Shown here piece by piece: positions 1-9,012 of a DNA stretch of 64,000 nucleotides. The notes beneath the pieces were generated by a model. It did no database searches, had not been told where the DNA came from, and was given only the letters and a program-made list of their open reading frames with translations. A program made the translations under genes and the position numbers. Each line of letters starts with the position of its first letter. Positions within the stretch are counted from its first letter, which is position 1. Origin of the DNA: Chitinophaga rhizophila (lineage in GTDB: Bacteria; Bacteroidota; Bacteroidia; Chitinophagales; Chitinophagaceae); contig NZ_JAICCF010000003.1 of NCBI RefSeq assembly GCF_019492185.1, forward strand, positions 186,001 to 250,000, in the 5' to 3' direction.

Positions 1-1398
1 TTTCTTTGCCGCGTGGTATCCGCACATTCCATGTATACCGCCACCAGGAGGTGTGGAAGAGGAACATACATAAATACCTTTTGCTGGAGTAGTATAGGGC
101 GACCAGCGCATAGCAGGACGTGTGTACAACTGTGTAATATCGAGAATACCTCCGTTAATATCTCCGCCGATATAATTAGGGTTATAGGCTTCTACATCCG
201 CCGTATTCATCACATGCCGGTCTATGATCAGATCTTTGAATCCGGGAGCAAAACGTTCTACCTGGTTTTCTATTGCCGCCGTCATATCTTTTGTAGAACC
301 GTTGGGCACGTGGCAATATCCCCAGGCTGTATGTTTACCCTCAGGGGCGCGTGTTGAGTCAAATATGCTATGCTGTACAAAAAGAGTATAGGGATTATCA
401 GGATGATGGCCGTTAGCAGTATGTTGCTCATTCGCAGCTATCTCTTCAATGGTATTACCGAGGTGAATAGTTCCGGCTTCTCTGCATCCGGCCGCTGTAA
501 AAGGCACAGGTCCATCCAGTGCCCAGTCTACTTTGAATACGCCCATACCATAGCGGTAGCGTTGTAGCTGCCATTTATAGAAGGAAGTAAACCGCTCTCC
601 GGCTATCTGTAATAATTGTTTGGGCGTCACGTCTAATAGTACTGCTTTGGAGTCGGGCAGTTCTTTTAGGCTCTTTATGTATGTACCTGTTACAATATGC
701 CCGCCAAGAGATTTGAAATAAGCGGCTAATGCTTCTGCAAGTCCTTTTGCACCACCTTTTGGTGCAGGCCATCCGCCGGCATGGCTATTCAGGATCAGCA
801 CTAAACCTATAGCTGCCGTAGCAATATTGGTTAGTGGCTGAATAGCATGAGCGGCGACTCCGCCAAACAGCCCTCTGGCTTCTTTGGTATGGAAGCGTTT
901 AGCCAGTTGCATGGCAGAAGGCAGCGCTTTTAAGCCGAATTTGGCCATTGTAAGCGGATGCTTTGGTATTTGCAGAGGACCAAGTATATCTTCCGTCAGC
1001 CCTTTAAAATCGTCCAGTAAGGGCTTAAAAAGCGATTCATAGGCCTTCCGGTCGCTGCCTAGTAACGCAGCAGTCTTTTCCAGTGATGGATATAGTACAG
1101 CCGCCGTACCATCATCAAATGGGTGAGCTGCATCAGCCACGGGGTATACGTAAGATAGTCCAAACTGTTCCAATGGCAGCTGACTATAGAAAGGAGAGGT
1201 TACTGCCATCGGGTGGATAGCAGAGCAGATATCATGCATAAATCCCGGCCTGGTTAGTTCTTTAGACCGCAAGCCGCCACCAATTTCATCACGCCCTTCT
1301 ATTAACAGAACTGACAACCCCTGTTGCTGCATAGCAATGGCTGCTGCCAGACCATTAGGACCAGAACCGATGACGATTGAATCATAAGATGAATTCAT
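1..1398 (-). CDS. Phytoene-desaturase-like FAD-dependent oxidoreductase, 3' end outside window
   Basis: The frame is open from an ATG at 1398 to the left edge (466 codons), so the C-terminus is missing; family members are usually about 500-530 residues. Near the N-terminus is a dinucleotide-binding motif (VIGSGPNGLAAA, residues 9-20), then the acidic residue and glycine-rich turn LIEGRDEIGGG that bind FAD. A late segment, PPGGGVHGMCG, resembles the C-terminal FAD contact of carotenoid desaturase relatives (COG1233). The substrate cannot be told; many bacterial homologues are not in carotenoid pathways and no other carotenoid gene is present. It lies 159 bases downstream of the DoxX-like pair on the same strand, so it may be the last gene of that operon or have its own promoter. 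Confidence 0.85.
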   Translation of the reverse strand, partial: MNSSYDSIVIGSGPNGLAAAIAMQQQGLSVLLIEGRDEIGGGLRSKELTRPGFMHDICSAIHPMAVTSPFYSQLPLEQFGLSYVYPVADAAHPFDDGTAAVLYPSLEKTAALLGSDRKAYESLFKPLLDDFKGLTEDILGPLQIPKHPLTMAKFGLKALPSAMQLAKRFHTKEARGLFGGVAAHAIQPLTNIATAAIGLVLILNSHAGGWPAPKGGAKGLAEALAAYFKSLGGHIVTGTYIKSLKELPDSKAVLLDVTPKQLLQIAGERFTSFYKWQLQRYRYGMGVFKVDWALDGPVPFTAAGCREAGTIHLGNTIEEIAANEQHTANGHHPDNPYTLFVQHSIFDSTRAPEGKHTAWGYCHVPNGSTKDMTAAIENQVERFAPGFKDLIIDRHVMNTADVEAYNPNYIGGDINGGILDITQLYTRPAMRWSPYTTPAKGIYVCSSSTPPGGGIHGMCGYHAAKK

Positions 1399-1557
1399 GC
1401 AAAGAAATTAGGATTTAGGAATGAGGGTTGTAACAGGATCTACAATTTACCAAAATACATGTTTTAACGTAAACTATATAAAGATCCTGGTTTAAAATTC
1501 CACTGCCACAAGCTGGATACTGTAGACATATGATGGTCCCTGATTCCTGGTCTCTTG

Positions 1558-3033
1558 TCAGTATTGACCTGCAGACAGTTTACCTGGAGATAGCAGGTAC
1601 TCTTTTTCTACCTTATCCAGGACGACGTAGATAGAGTCTTTGTTTTCGTTAAGACCTGAAAGGATGATACGTCCGGGAGAAGGTCTGTCATAATGTAATA
1701 CGTATGGCGGATCTTTCTTCAGGCTGGTATTCGGACGATCAGTTGCATTACGACGCTGCCGTTCCCTTCCCTGGTTAGCAGGATTTCTGTTTTTATCCCG
1801 TAGAGAGAGTTCCTGTCTGACAGTATCTGCTTCGTAGTAGAAGAATCTACGTCCACCGGCTACACCAGCCAGTTCAAAGTTCCGGTCTACATCATTTTTA
1901 GGCGAGCCGCCGCCATTACTGAGATCCAGCCATACAGGCTTATTAACCTGATAAGTAATAGTAGACCACTTCTCAAATGTCACATTCTGCCAACGTACGG
2001 TATCAAGCGGAGAATAAGGAATGACCTGGTTGTTCAGTCTGAACTCGGTAACATTGTAGTATCCCTTAGTATCTGCAATACCTTTGTGTACAGGTTGCTT
2101 ATATGGATCATAGAGATAGTTCCACATCTGCAGATAGAACAGGATGACTACAAATAAGAGGATAGCGCTGGTTTTAAGACCATATCGTACATATCGCTGC
2201 CATTTCTCCTTAAAGGAAGGGTAGTAATGTACAGGCACCGTATACTTTTCTAATACCAGCAACCGGTATATTTTCGGGATATCATATGCCAGTATAAACA
2301 ACCCCAGTAATACGAAGTAGGCGCTGTATACATGTACACCGCCATCGTAAGCAAAGTTCACAAAGGTGATATTAGCCAGTGCGCCCGCCAGCAATACAGC
2401 ACCAATAGCAGCCGTACCCCGGAAGAACAATAATACGCCAGCAGCTACTTCTACAACACCTGCAAATACCTGGTACCAGGGCACAATACCTATAGACAGC
2501 CAGTATATCTTCTGCGCAGTGAAGTCACCGAAGTTGGTGTGCAGGTTCGAGATAGACGGATAAGGCATCTGAACCGGAAAGAGCTTGGTATATCCGAAAC
2601 CAATGATACCAATACCAGCACGATATCTTACAATAACACGCAACCAGTAATACAGGATGTTATACTCCTTACGGCGATCTATCAGGCTCCATATTACAGC
2701 GCCTGCAACAGCAATACCAAGGGCAGCCAACCAGCTGGCATAACTGGCAATACCCCATCGTCCGCTTTCAGAGGTTATGTTCCAGAGATTAGGCTGGAAG
2801 CGGGCAATATCATATACATCCCTGTACTTCAGGTGTACCCAGTCCATGGTGAACAGGTGCGTGTACCAATTCCAGCTGGTAGGAATGCTCATAATCACAA
2901 AGAAGATAAAGGCTATACGGAAGGCCACTCGCTGGTAAACAGGCCAGGGCCTTACAGGCGAGGCCGTATGTTGCTGCGCGCTAACAGGAGGTGCGGATGG
3001 CTTGACAATAGTGGAATGAAGTATCTCTGCCAT
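1558..3033 (-). CDS. DoxX-like polytopic membrane protein, second paralogue
   Basis: An integral membrane protein of about 491 residues with roughly six to eight hydrophobic segments, then a hydrophilic C-terminal domain of about 170 residues after the last membrane helix (near LLFVVILFYLQMW). The block RYRAGIGIIGFGYTKLFP is also present in the upstream gene, and the two proteins align over their whole length, so they are a tandem duplication. The glycine/lysine pattern in the third hydrophobic region recalls DoxX/DoxD quinone-linked proteins, but this is a weak match by eye; an HTTM-type fold is an alternative. I chose ATG 3033 because the longer frame opens with TTG inside the upstream gene; the gap is then 10 bases. 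The SoxCD context suggests a role in passing electrons to quinone. Confidence 0.65.
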   Translation of the reverse strand: MAEILHSTIVKPSAPPVSAQQHTASPVRPWPVYQRVAFRIAFIFFVIMSIPTSWNWYTHLFTMDWVHLKYRDVYDIARFQPNLWNITSESGRWGIASYASWLAALGIAVAGAVIWSLIDRRKEYNILYYWLRVIVRYRAGIGIIGFGYTKLFPVQMPYPSISNLHTNFGDFTAQKIYWLSIGIVPWYQVFAGVVEVAAGVLLFFRGTAAIGAVLLAGALANITFVNFAYDGGVHVYSAYFVLLGLFILAYDIPKIYRLLVLEKYTVPVHYYPSFKEKWQRYVRYGLKTSAILLFVVILFYLQMWNYLYDPYKQPVHKGIADTKGYYNVTEFRLNNQVIPYSPLDTVRWQNVTFEKWSTITYQVNKPVWLDLSNGGGSPKNDVDRNFELAGVAGGRRFFYYEADTVRQELSLRDKNRNPANQGRERQRRNATDRPNTSLKKDPPYVLHYDRPSPGRIILSGLNENKDSIYVVLDKVEKEYLLSPGKLSAGQY

Positions 3034-3043
3034 AAGGTTAATT

Positions 3044-4390
3044 TTAAAGTTGAAGCGGTTTACGCCGACCAATTATCAGCGGATATTTCTTATCAATTTT
3101 ATCGAGCACTACATACAAAGTGTCGTGTCTTTCATTACTGCCTGAAAGGATAATACGATTACTGTCAGGCCGTGTATATTGTAATACCAGCTTTTCCTGC
3201 TGATGGTACTTATTCTTATTATACATGACGAGCAGCTGCCTGGAGGTATCAATATTATAGCTGTAGTAATGCCTGCTCACAGATCCTGCTAGCTCGTAGT
3301 TCCTGTCTGGATCATTGGTAAAGATCTCTTCGGTATTAGCCAGATCCGGATGTACGTAGCGGTTTGCACGTATACTGATAGTCGCCCATGTTTCAAATAC
3401 TACATCTTTCCAGCGTACACTATCTGTCAGTGAGTAAGGCAGCTCCTGGTTGTTGATGCGGAATGTGGTTACGTTATAGATGCCGGCAGCCTCTTTTAGA
3501 CCAGGTGTATGCGGATATTGATACCCTAGTTGCCGGTAGCTGGCATAGGTCTTATATCCATACAACCCGAAAAAGAAGAATATGAATAATGCTTTGACTG
3601 CCAGCTTTGCTGCACGGTGCCATGGATGTGGGAGATAGGGGCGTATATTACCAGGCGCTGTAGGGCGCTCAAGCGTCAGCAGGTTGATAATCCGGAGTAT
3701 ATCATAAGACAGCAGGAACAGGGCGAGTATTACAAGATAGAAGCTATAGACATATTCACCGCCTTCGTATGCCAGATTAGACATAAACACATTACCTGTA
3801 AATGTAATAATGATACCAGCACCGATAGTTGCAGTTCTTCTGCTTAGCAGCAACAAACCGGCAATAGTTTCTACCAACCCCAGGAATGTTTCCATAGAAG
3901 GTACAACACCTGTACTCATGGCAAAGATTTTCCAGGCAGAAAGGTCGCCGTAATGCGTGTTCAGCTGACTGATAGAAGGGTAGGGTAATTGCTGAGGAAA
4001 GAGTTTCAAAAGGCCATAGGCAATTACCCCTATAGCCAACCGGTATCTGACAATAGCGCGCAGCCAGTAATAGAGTTGATTGTATTCCTTACGCTGTCTG
4101 TCAAGATATGTCCATACCAGCGTGCCTGTTAAAGCAATAAACGCCGCTATACCCCAGTCAGTAAAACTACCAAATGCCCCCTCACCAGGTATAAAACGCG
4201 GCGTATACCGTGTCAGGTAGAAGATGTCTCTGAAGCTCAGTTCCGTCCATTGAATGTGCAGTAAGTCTGTATAGTATCGGATATCCAATGGTACACACTG
4301 GATAACAAAATAGATGAAGAAAAAGCGGAAAAGCACCTTCCAGGATGCTTTCCACGTTTGCGGAGGTAATAAATTGGCCGGATGTGTCAT
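3044..4390 (-). CDS. DoxX-like polytopic membrane protein, first paralogue
   Basis: A membrane protein of 448 residues starting at ATG 4390, 35 bases after the SusD stop. It has an N-terminal hydrophobic segment (VLFRFFFIYFVIQCVPL), several central helices, and a soluble C-terminal domain beginning near residue 300. It shares with the next gene the stretch EYN-LYYWLR-IVRYR and the motif KLFP-Q-PYPSIS. The closest family I can suggest is DoxX-like, with modest certainty. Two adjacent, clearly diverged copies suggest a heterodimer or two subunits of one membrane complex, much as DoxD/DoxA form thiosulfate:quinone oxidoreductase in archaea; that comparison is inference. Its place after SoxC, SoxD, SusC and SusD suggests cotranscription. 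Confidence 0.65.
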   Translation of the reverse strand: MTHPANLLPPQTWKASWKVLFRFFFIYFVIQCVPLDIRYYTDLLHIQWTELSFRDIFYLTRYTPRFIPGEGAFGSFTDWGIAAFIALTGTLVWTYLDRQRKEYNQLYYWLRAIVRYRLAIGVIAYGLLKLFPQQLPYPSISQLNTHYGDLSAWKIFAMSTGVVPSMETFLGLVETIAGLLLLSRRTATIGAGIIITFTGNVFMSNLAYEGGEYVYSFYLVILALFLLSYDILRIINLLTLERPTAPGNIRPYLPHPWHRAAKLAVKALFIFFFFGLYGYKTYASYRQLGYQYPHTPGLKEAAGIYNVTTFRINNQELPYSLTDSVRWKDVVFETWATISIRANRYVHPDLANTEEIFTNDPDRNYELAGSVSRHYYSYNIDTSRQLLVMYNKNKYHQQEKLVLQYTRPDSNRIILSGSNERHDTLYVVLDKIDKKYPLIIGRRKPLQL

Positions 4391-4425
4391 ACCTGCAGGG
4401 TTTATAATAGAAGATAGATTAGTAT

Positions 4426-5757
4426 TTAATAACCAGGATTAGGTTCCAGTGCATCATCTGCACTTAGCTCAATAGCCGGAATGGGCATTACATATCTTTT
4501 CTCGTCTGTCAGACCAAGTACAGCAGCCGCTCTTTTAGTTCTGACCAGATCGTACCAGCGATGTGGTTCAAAGGCAAATTCCAGTCTGCGTTCATGCTCT
4601 ATGGCCAGTAGTATTTCGTTAGCCGAAACTGCTGTACTACCTGTAAGTCCAGCCCTGTCTCTGACAGCATCCAGATCCTGTAGAGCGCCTTCAAGATTAC
4701 CTTGGTGGGCACGTGCCTCAGCACGGATCAGGTATTGTTCTGCAATGCGGAGTATATAAGCTGGGTCCGTTGCCGGACTGCGATAATAGAAGTTGCCGTA
4801 CCATAGTCCCTGATTGGTGATAGCGACAGCACTACTACGGTTACCGCCAATTAAAGGATTATTGATCAGTGCAATGAATGCGTCATTAGGTGCCCACTGG
4901 CGGGTACCGTTATTGGCCGGCGGCTGCCAGTAACCACGATGAGCGTTGGTATTGTTAGCACTGTAAGCAATCTCCAGTATGGATTCTTCTGTAGCTACAA
5001 CGTTGTTGGCAAAGAATGCGCTATAGGGCTTTATAAGGCGATACCGGCTGTCTGTTATCAGCCTGGACGCTGAGGCCTCCGCTTGTGTCCAATTGCCCTG
5101 ATAGAGGTAAAAACGGGCTAATAACGCCCATACTGTTTTACGGGTAGCCCGGTAACGGTTTGTTGTTTCGGGTAACAGCGGTTCTGCTGTTTGCAGGTCT
5201 TTCAGTACCTGCGCGTATGTCTGTTCAAGTGTACTGCGTTGTAGGCCTTTGGTATCGCTGATGTTGGTAGCAGCTTTTACCACTAATTGTACACCGCCCC
5301 AGGTGCGGGCAAGATCAAAGTAAGCCAGCGCGCGTATGAAGTAAGCCTCACCAAGAAGTGCATTTTTCTCATCAGCACTCAGCGTAGCATCGTTCACCGC
5401 AGGTAATTTATCAATTACCTGGTTAGCCCTGTTAATAGTAGCGTATATACCTGACCATACAGTGGCCACATTGGCATTATCACCTTTCACAGCATGTGAG
5501 ATAAACTGTTGAATTACAGACTGAGAGCCTGTCCATTGGATATTGTCGCCTGAAAGGTATCCAATGGTCTGGAACAATGCACCGTAATAATCATCATCAC
5601 CCAGCTGTCTGTAGATTCCCCGTACGGCGGTTTGTGCAGAAGCTTTGTCATTAATTGTTGTTTCATCTGACACAGCATCTTTAGGCGCTACGTCGAGGAA
5701 GTCGCTGCACGATGTCAGCAAATATACTATTGGTAATATGCGGATAAACAATTTCAT
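4426..5757 (-). CDS. SusD/RagB-family outer-membrane lipoprotein
   Basis: 443 residues with a lipoprotein signal (MKLFIRILPIVYLLTSC, lipobox LTSC) followed by SDFLDVAPKDAVSD, the usual start of a mature SusD protein. Helical TPR-like segments include LLGEAYFIRALAYFDLARTW, and the C-terminal block with ERRLEFAFEPHRWYDLVR is the family's C-terminal signature. SusD proteins cap the SusC channel at the cell surface and help capture the ligand. It follows its SusC partner by 95 bases. At 443 residues it is short for the family, as is common for RagB-type members that bind ligands other than large glycans. The neighbours suggest a sulfur-containing ligand, which is inference. Confidence 0.93.
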   Translation of the reverse strand: MKLFIRILPIVYLLTSCSDFLDVAPKDAVSDETTINDKASAQTAVRGIYRQLGDDDYYGALFQTIGYLSGDNIQWTGSQSVIQQFISHAVKGDNANVATVWSGIYATINRANQVIDKLPAVNDATLSADEKNALLGEAYFIRALAYFDLARTWGGVQLVVKAATNISDTKGLQRSTLEQTYAQVLKDLQTAEPLLPETTNRYRATRKTVWALLARFYLYQGNWTQAEASASRLITDSRYRLIKPYSAFFANNVVATEESILEIAYSANNTNAHRGYWQPPANNGTRQWAPNDAFIALINNPLIGGNRSSAVAITNQGLWYGNFYYRSPATDPAYILRIAEQYLIRAEARAHQGNLEGALQDLDAVRDRAGLTGSTAVSANEILLAIEHERRLEFAFEPHRWYDLVRTKRAAAVLGLTDEKRYVMPIPAIELSADDALEPNPGY

Positions 5758-5852
5758 AGCTCTTGATTATTAGATCATAATTCCTGATTCACATTCCGGC
5801 TGCTCGGTTGAATGCTTCATTGCAGGTACTTGGCTCTTGAACTTTTTAGCGT

Positions 5853-8800
5853 TTACAATGTGACATTCAGTCCAAACTGTAACATTCTTGACTGTGGTGG
5901 CGTACCCAGATCAATACCTTGTACCGTCTGTGATGCAGTCACATTTGCTTCCGGATCTGGCCCTGTATATTTGGTCAGCAGCCATAGATTATTCCCTGCG
6001 AAGTATATCCGTAATGCATCTATATTCCAACGGCTGGTAAGGGCTTTAGGTAACGTATACCCTACAGTCAGCGCCTGAAGGCGCAGGAATGATCCATTTT
6101 CGATAAAGCGGCTGTTTTGTTCAAGCGTGTAGTTGTTGCCTGCTTTGGTTAACCGTGGTACATCTGTCAGATCACCTTCCTTTTGCCAGCGCTTGAGCTG
6201 ACTTGCGAATAATATTCTGTTAGCATCACGTGTACCACCACCTTCTCCGAAGAATCTGTTCAGGTTTAATACCTTATTGCCGTATTGAAAATTGAACTGC
6301 ACCGATGCATCAAATGATTTCCATGAAAAGCTGTTGTTTATACCACCAAAGAACTTGGGCAACGCATTACCTACTATCTGTCTGTCAGCTACTGTGATAC
6401 TACCATCTCCATTGACGTCTTCAAATATGGCATTACCCGTCTTCGGATCTACTGAGAGCTGCTTATACATCCAGAAAGAGTACATAGCATACCCCTGTTG
6501 CATCCTGATCCAGTCCCGGTTGTATTGCGTGATTGGTACAGGTAGTTTCTCGACGCGGTTCCTGTTTCCGGAAATACTGAAAGAAGTGTTCCAGGTAAAA
6601 TTGCTACGTTTGATGTTTTCTGACCGGACAGCGACTTCATAGCCTTTATTACTGATTTCTCCGGCATTGGAGTAGTAAGTGCTATAACCGGTATTGGAAG
6701 GTACAGGCAGCTGTAACAGTACGTCAGAGGTTTTCTTTGAATAGACGTTCACTTCTAATGTTAAGCGACCATCCAGGAAGACAGCATCCAGCCCTATATT
6801 AGCCTGTTTTGTCTTCTCCCAGCGCAGGTCCGGATTAGATAACTGGAGAGGTGCTGTAGCTGGTTTATCTCCACCGGTTTCACTATCAGGATAACCGCTG
6901 GCTCCTGTCCACAGACCACGTGCGGCAAAATCATTGATACCGCTCTGGTTACCTGTTATACCATAGCTTGCTCTGAGTTTCAGGTCACTGAATAGTCGTA
7001 CATCTTTCAGGAACTGCTCTTCTTTTAACCTCCATGCAGCGCCGACAGCAGGAAAGTACCCCCAACGGTGGTTACTACCGAAACGGGAGGAGCCGTCTGC
7101 CCGGAAGCTGACTTCGAGGTAGTACTTGCTGTTATAGTTATAGTCAAGACGGGAAAAGAAGGATGCTAATGTAGCCTGCGTCCAGGTTTGTCCGGAGGTA
7201 CGGTTGGAGGCAGAGGAAATATCCTCATAAGAGTTATTCGGGAAACCCGTACCCTGTGCAAAAGTTCGCTTCAGGGTATTTTGTTGTATAGTATTACCAG
7301 CAACAGCGCCTAATGTATGTCCCTGTCCCAGCTGCTTGCGATAAGACAAGGTTTGTTCATTAATCCAGGTGCTGTTTTGTGTTATGGACGATGTGGCCAG
7401 TCCGTAGGTAGGCGCAGCTCCCAACTGAGTTTTATCATTCCAGTATTCTGACTCATCATAGTTGTTATAGTCGGCACTCCAGCTGGTACGAAACTTCAGA
7501 TCAGGCAGTATTTCAGCTTCAGCATACAGATTACCTATATAACGCAGGCTGACAGTATTGACATCGTAGTTGTCCAGTAACACCTGCAGGTTGTCAAAAC
7601 CGGCCCAGCGTGCAGGAGTACCATCGGGATTAGTTTCTGGCAGATAAGTAGGCGTGTGCAAAGCCGATTGCAGTAATCCTCCCTGCGGACCATCACCTGC
7701 ACGCGCCTGATTCCTGTAAGAACGGGTGATACCATTACTTACGCCTACCTGTACGCGGTCGCTGATCCTGTGGTCTATGTTTAGTTTAAGACTAGCTCTT
7801 TCAAAGAAGACCGGGCGGATATTTGCCTCCTGTTTGGTATAGCCAGCGCCTATATAGAACTTAGTTTTATCAGAACCGCCATTCAATGACAGGTCATAGT
7901 TGGATAACTGGCCGGTACGGAATAGCTTACCCAGCCTGTCGTATGTTTGTTGTTCTTCAGGCAGGCCGCGTCCACCTTCACTTACCGGCCGGAAAGGCCT
8001 GTTAGCAAATGTCTGATTAGACGCAGGATTGTCTATACCAGTATTGATCCAGTATTCATTGATCAAAGCGGCATGTTCAGCACCAGTGGTCAGGTCCCAC
8101 AGTTCAGGCGCTGTTGCAATACCATGGGAGGCATTAACATTTACCTTTGTTTTCTGGCTGTAATTACCTCGTTTAGTAGTTACGATTACCACACCATTTG
8201 CACCACGTGAACCGTAGATAGCCGTGGCACTAGCATCCTTCAATACCTCTATACTGGCAATATCGCCTGGATTAATATCAGCAATAGGAGAAGTAGCACG
8301 GCCACCAGTACTAACTGACTGAAGACTGGTATTATTTACAAATACGCCATCAACAACATACAGCGGATCATTTCCTGCATTGATGGAAGTTGTACCACGT
8401 ACCCGTACAAATACTCCATCACCAGGTACACCAGTATTTGAGTTGATCTGCAAACCGGCAGCCTTGCCTTGTAGTTGGGCATCAAAGCCAGCTACGGGAA
8501 TATTCTTTGTTTCTGAAGTATTGATAGTTGATACAGAGCTGGTGAGGTTACGACGTTCCTGTATACCATAACCTACCACAACTACTTCACTAAGTTTCTT
8601 ATCATCTGTTTCCAGTTGTACACGCAGCTGAGAAGTACTACTGATTTTCACTTCCTGTGATTTGTATCCGAGATAAGTAAAAATGAGTATTGCATCTGGG
8701 GGAGCACTTAATTCAAAGGAGCCGTCAATACGGGTAAGGGCACCACGTTTAGAGCCTTTCACAACCACACTTACACCTGGCAATTGCTGGCCATTGCTAT

Positions 8801-8984
8801 CAGTAACTTTTCCTTTGACAGGGATATCTGCGGGGAATCTGTCTGTAAAAGCAGGTAGGGGAGGGGAGGTAGTAATTGACGCATGCACACCCGGACTACC
8901 AAGTACAGCGGGTATCAGCAGGAAGCCGGCATTTCTTGCAAGTCTGCGCATAACAGGGTATTGAGCTTGATCAAAGATTGACAT
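5853..8984 (-). CDS. SusC/RagA-family TonB-dependent outer-membrane transporter
   Basis: About 1043 residues from ATG 8984. A longer frame opens at 9041 but overlaps the upstream stop. Order: signal region ending near GSPGVHA; carboxypeptidase-D-like regulatory domain (VKGKVTDSNGQQLPGVSVVV); TonB-box-like segment VVVVGYG; plug domain with DPLYVVDG and IEVLKDASATAIYGSRGANG; then a 22-stranded-barrel-type C-terminal half ending in the aromatic-rich MLQFGLNVTL. There is no STN domain, so unlike the SusC at 23957-27382 it has no N-terminal signalling module for a FecR/ECF switch. It starts 28 bases after the SoxC-like gene and precedes its SusD partner, consistent with import of whatever the periplasmic enzyme oxidises. 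Confidence 0.95.
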   Translation of the reverse strand: MSIFDQAQYPVMRRLARNAGFLLIPAVLGSPGVHASITTSPPLPAFTDRFPADIPVKGKVTDSNGQQLPGVSVVVKGSKRGALTRIDGSFELSAPPDAILIFTYLGYKSQEVKISSTSQLRVQLETDDKKLSEVVVVGYGIQERRNLTSSVSTINTSETKNIPVAGFDAQLQGKAAGLQINSNTGVPGDGVFVRVRGTTSINAGNDPLYVVDGVFVNNTSLQSVSTGGRATSPIADINPGDIASIEVLKDASATAIYGSRGANGVVIVTTKRGNYSQKTKVNVNASHGIATAPELWDLTTGAEHAALINEYWINTGIDNPASNQTFANRPFRPVSEGGRGLPEEQQTYDRLGKLFRTGQLSNYDLSLNGGSDKTKFYIGAGYTKQEANIRPVFFERASLKLNIDHRISDRVQVGVSNGITRSYRNQARAGDGPQGGLLQSALHTPTYLPETNPDGTPARWAGFDNLQVLLDNYDVNTVSLRYIGNLYAEAEILPDLKFRTSWSADYNNYDESEYWNDKTQLGAAPTYGLATSSITQNSTWINEQTLSYRKQLGQGHTLGAVAGNTIQQNTLKRTFAQGTGFPNNSYEDISSASNRTSGQTWTQATLASFFSRLDYNYNSKYYLEVSFRADGSSRFGSNHRWGYFPAVGAAWRLKEEQFLKDVRLFSDLKLRASYGITGNQSGINDFAARGLWTGASGYPDSETGGDKPATAPLQLSNPDLRWEKTKQANIGLDAVFLDGRLTLEVNVYSKKTSDVLLQLPVPSNTGYSTYYSNAGEISNKGYEVAVRSENIKRSNFTWNTSFSISGNRNRVEKLPVPITQYNRDWIRMQQGYAMYSFWMYKQLSVDPKTGNAIFEDVNGDGSITVADRQIVGNALPKFFGGINNSFSWKSFDASVQFNFQYGNKVLNLNRFFGEGGGTRDANRILFASQLKRWQKEGDLTDVPRLTKAGNNYTLEQNSRFIENGSFLRLQALTVGYTLPKALTSRWNIDALRIYFAGNNLWLLTKYTGPDPEANVTASQTVQGIDLGTPPQSRMLQFGLNVTL

Positions 8985-9012
8985 AATGCTGATTGGTTTT
9001 ATACTAATGATG

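Noticed and set aside
13..772. Three frames at the left edge (13-357, 370-567, 575-772)
   Set aside because: They overlap the FAD-oxidoreductase frame, which runs unbroken from 1398 to the edge with a clear FAD motif.
1..1398. Carotenoid biosynthesis cluster
   Set aside because: Only one desaturase-like gene is present and related enzymes have many other roles.
2539..3153. Plus-strand frame of 204 codons
   Set aside because: It lies antisense to the two DoxX-like genes, which have membrane-protein composition and family pattern; the plus frame has neither.
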